DNA of 7,368 nt, taken from NCBI GenBank assembly GCA_003162615.1, contig PMNG01000148.1, positions 266-7,633 on the forward strand, written 5' to 3'. Shown piece after piece: positions 6,128 through 7,368 of the stretch; position 1 is the first letter of the stretch, and the number at the start of each line of letters is the position of its first letter. Made by a program: the position numbers and the translations under genes. The notes under the pieces are model-generated. The model did not search any database, was not told where the DNA came from, and saw only the letters and a program-made list of their open reading frames with translations. Source of the DNA: Methanothrix sp. GTDB lineage: Archaea; Halobacteriota; Methanosarcinia; Methanotrichales; Methanotrichaceae.

Positions 6128-6961
6128 TCATTTAATCCTGTTTTTTGCCACCTTGCCACGCACGATCATTTCTGGATTTTCTCTTATGGTTTCGCGTTTC
6201 TCCTGCAGACCGCCTTGGGCAATGTCTTGAAGGTCTTCGAGCAGCTGATCGAGATCGAATCCCGGCGCAAATTTCGGATCAGCAGCCTCTGGAGAGATAA
6301 TAGCATAAGCCTCGTCTACGCATTCATCCCACCAACCCCATGTCCCCAGCTGGGTGTTGCCCCACGTCAGGACGGTCACATAGTTCTGGTCGTAGGCGGT
6401 TGCGTAAACCGCGTGGCCGTCATTCGTCAGGTCTCCGGGTGTCCATGGGTTTCCGTTATTGAAATCATCGATGGCGTTCACCTGAACCTGGAACCCCAGG
6501 TAGATACCACCGAAGAGGCTGATGGCCTGCATGACTTGGTCATGTTTGGTAACGTCGATCTTGGCGTAGGCGATGATCTCGTCTCCCTCGAAAGAGTTCT
6601 GGCGCCAATAATTGAGAACATCGAGCTCGTTCAAGCCGGTGTCCTGCCCATCAGTCAGGTGGAAGTACAGCTTAACAATATCGTCGGAGGACGGAATCAC
6701 GTTCTGGCTGATCATTCCCCGATAGACAGTAATCGCATGGGATATACCCGCAATTGTACAGTCCCCGTAGACGTCGTTGCCGTCAATCGGAAATAGCTGG
6801 GTTGGATCTGAAATTCCCAAATTCGGGTACACGTCAGATGCCAGAACGTCGTAGGTCTCAGGTGGCGGTGCCAGCTTGGAGATGTAGTCTTTTAGACGGA
6901 GCGTTCGATAGTCGTGTTTCGGCGCGTGCTTTCCAAACCTAAAAGTTTTCAACTTAGCCAT
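6128..6961 (-). CDS. papain-fold (C1/C39-like) cysteine peptidase family protein
   Basis: I start this 277-residue protein at the ATG at 6961 because GGTGAG lies four bases before it. An upstream GTG (6970) is part of that SD. The sequence follows a family seen in bacteria and phages: GNDVYGDCTIAGISHA with putative nucleophile C68, then LNELDVLNYWRQ, FGGIYLGFQ, a DGHAV motif with putative catalytic H183, LTWGN at 198-202 and WGWWDECVDEAYAIIS. C68 and H183 match the Cys-His pair of papain-like enzymes. The usual Asn of the NSWG motif is replaced by Thr (T199-W200-G201), so activity is likely but not certain. The C-terminal 50 residues are charged and helical. There is no signal peptide; the N terminus is basic (MAKLKTFRFGKHAPKH). 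It is the first gene of the cluster, behind the TATA-like box at 7100-7109, with a leader of about 115 bases. Arg codons are mainly CGN. Confidence 0.87.
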   Translation of the reverse strand: MAKLKTFRFGKHAPKHDYRTLRLKDYISKLAPPPETYDVLASDVYPNLGISDPTQLFPIDGNDVYGDCTIAGISHAITVYRGMISQNVIPSSDDIVKLYFHLTDGQDTGLNELDVLNYWRQNSFEGDEIIAYAKIDVTKHDQVMQAISLFGGIYLGFQVQVNAIDDFNNGNPWTPGDLTNDGHAVYATAYDQNYVTVLTWGNTQLGTWGWWDECVDEAYAIISPEAADPKFAPGFDLDQLLEDLQDIAQGGLQEKRETIRENPEMIVRGKVAKNRIK

Positions 6962-7036
6962 TTTTCTCACCTTTGAATGGTTAAATTACTACTATCTATC
7001 CAAATCTAGCAACAGCTACAGGACTCAGACAGATCC

Positions 7037-7049
7037 CGTTTTATCGTTG
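7037..7049 (+). repeat. left arm of a 13-bp inverted repeat
   Basis: CGTTTTATCGTTG is the exact reverse complement of 7291-7303. The pair brackets the promoter region of the cluster, with this arm in the predicted leader. Confidence 0.7.
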
Positions 7050-7066
7050 ATACAGTACTACTACTA

Positions 7067-7079
7067 TCGCAAGGAAGTT
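7067..7079 (+). repeat. direct repeat copy 1, TCGCAAGGAAGTT
   Basis: An exact 13-base match to 7220-7232, and CTACT precedes both copies within a few bases. This copy covers the predicted transcription start of the minus-strand cluster. Confidence 0.7.
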
Positions 7080-7081
7080 TT

Positions 7082-7095
7082 ACCCCAATCGGGGT
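7082..7095. promoter_or_regulatory. perfect palindrome ACCCC-AATC-GGGGT in the core promoter
   Basis: Five-base arms around a four-base spacer lie between the TATA-like box (7100-7109) and the expected transcription start near 7079 of the minus-strand cluster. A protein bound here would block start-site access, so an operator is a reasonable reading. If transcription began further upstream, it would be a small RNA hairpin in the leader instead. Confidence 0.45.
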
Positions 7096-7099
7096 TTCG

Positions 7100-7113
7100 T
7101 ATATAAAAACTTT
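7100..7113 (-). promoter_or_regulatory. TATA box and BRE-like element of the protease cluster
   Basis: The minus strand reads AAAG followed by TTTTTATATA, a good match to an archaeal purine-rich BRE plus TATA box. Transcription would begin about 25 bases downstream near 7079, giving a leader of about 115 bases before the ATG at 6961. It is the best promoter-like sequence upstream of the papain-like gene. Confidence 0.6.
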
Positions 7114-7195
7114 ACTAAATATCATTATATCTTATGTTACATACTTAGCCGAATACCACTCAATTTATATGCGTCGAATGCCCAAACATATATTG

Positions 7196-7246
7196 GCCCG
7201 GGAGATTATGTTCTACTTCTCGCAAGGAAGTTCATTTTTTCCGGGC
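7196..7246. other. nested inverted repeat around direct repeat copy 2
   Basis: Outer arms GCCCGG and CCGGGC enclose an inner stem ACTTC/GAAGT with the loop TCGCAAG. A run of six T (7235-7240) precedes the right outer arm. It could be an extended regulatory site or the end of a transcript from outside the window. Confidence 0.35.
7220..7232 (+). repeat. direct repeat copy 2, TCGCAAGGAAGTT
   Basis: An exact match to 7067-7079, 153 bases upstream of the promoter copy in the sense of transcription. Here the repeat is part of a small inverted repeat (ACTTC/GAAGT), itself enclosed by GCCCGG (7196-7201) and CCGGGC (7241-7246). Confidence 0.7.
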
Positions 7247-7290
7247 TGCATATTGTTGGGAAATTCTGGGTCAAGATGTTCCTTATAGAG

Positions 7291-7303
7291 CAACGATAAA
7301 ACG
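7291..7303 (-). repeat. right arm of the 13-bp inverted repeat
   Basis: CAACGATAAAACG is the exact reverse complement of 7037-7049, 241 bases away. It lies just left of the IS-end-like repeat at 7315. Confidence 0.7.
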
Positions 7304-7314
7304 ATAGGCTCTAT

Positions 7315-7339
7315 GTGTGGGGGTCTCATCCCCCGCACG
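7315..7339 (+). repeat. right copy of the IS-end-like repeat, forming a hairpin
   Basis: GTGTGGGGG followed by TCTCATCCCCCGCACG matches 1672-1696 in the same orientation, with 16 identical bases at the end. In this copy GTGTGGGGG pairs with CCCCCGCAC (one G-T pair) around the loop TCTCAT. In the left copy the pairing is lost through four changes. The bases after 7340 do not match the left element well, so a second full IS copy is not proved. Confidence 0.65.
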
Positions 7340-7368
7340 CAAACATCACTAGTGTTTAGCTTCCAAAA

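Larger units (their letters stand above)
6971..7368. other. 398-base upstream region of the protease cluster, no gene
   Basis: No credible reading frame is seen on either strand. The stretch contains the leader, the TATA-like box, a palindrome, a 13-bp direct repeat, a 13-bp inverted repeat, a nested hairpin and the IS-end-like repeat, each listed separately. Such density suggests a regulated promoter, a mobile-element boundary, or both. Confidence 0.6.

Noticed and set aside
6215..6796. Plus-strand frame of 193 codons
   Set aside because: Antisense to the papain-like gene, whose motifs are clear; the frame reads as an artefact of the opposite strand's codon pattern.
6962..6970. GTG start giving a 280-residue papain-like protein
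   Set aside because: The GTG is part of the GGTGAG SD that serves the ATG at 6961.
7037..7339. CRISPR-like repeat array
   Set aside because: The repeats are short, occur only twice each, differ in sequence and have unequal spacing.

Overview
The window most likely comes from an archaeon. Most genes on the minus strand have a strong Shine-Dalgarno sequence (GGAGGT, GAGGAGGG or GGTGAG types), and AT-rich TATA-like boxes precede several starts. The one mobile-element remnant encodes the N-terminal part of an IS481-type transposase of the kind common in Thermoplasmatota and related Euryarchaeota. The lineage is an inference. The protease genes look bacterial in family (one is very like bacterial kumamolisin), so lateral transfer is plausible.

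Layout from left to right. Positions 1-11 hold the first codons of a minus-strand gene with its own SD and TATA-like box. A small winged-helix-like protein lies at 133-384 (minus). Positions 385-875 hold no gene I can support, only a promoter-like stretch and two hairpins. A 229-codon minus-strand gene of unknown function (876-1565) has a doubtful N terminus and may be frameshifted from an ATG at 1644. A truncated IS481-like element, with a transposase piece at 1761-2090 (plus), is followed by a hairpin and T-rich terminator for the next gene.

The core of the window is a minus-strand cluster read from about 7080 down to 2147. In order of transcription it encodes a papain-fold (C1/C39-like) protein (277 aa), a two-domain protein with a C-terminal DUF6345-like domain (547 aa) that has a caspase-like His-Cys pair, two small proteins of 88 and 78 aa, and a complete sedolisin/kumamolisin-type S53 serine-carboxyl peptidase (527 aa). 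Three unrelated peptidase folds thus sit in one apparent transcription unit, and none has an obvious signal peptide. I infer a dedicated proteolytic locus, with the small proteins as candidate partners or inhibitors. No function is shown by the sequence alone.

Upstream of the cluster (6971-7368) is a dense regulatory region. It holds a strong TATA-like box, a perfect palindrome between that box and the expected start, a 13-bp direct repeat and a 13-bp inverted repeat. At the far right a 16-bp exact copy of a sequence found at the left end of the truncated IS (1681-1696) recurs at 7324-7339 in the same orientation. The protease cluster may therefore lie between two copies of the same element.
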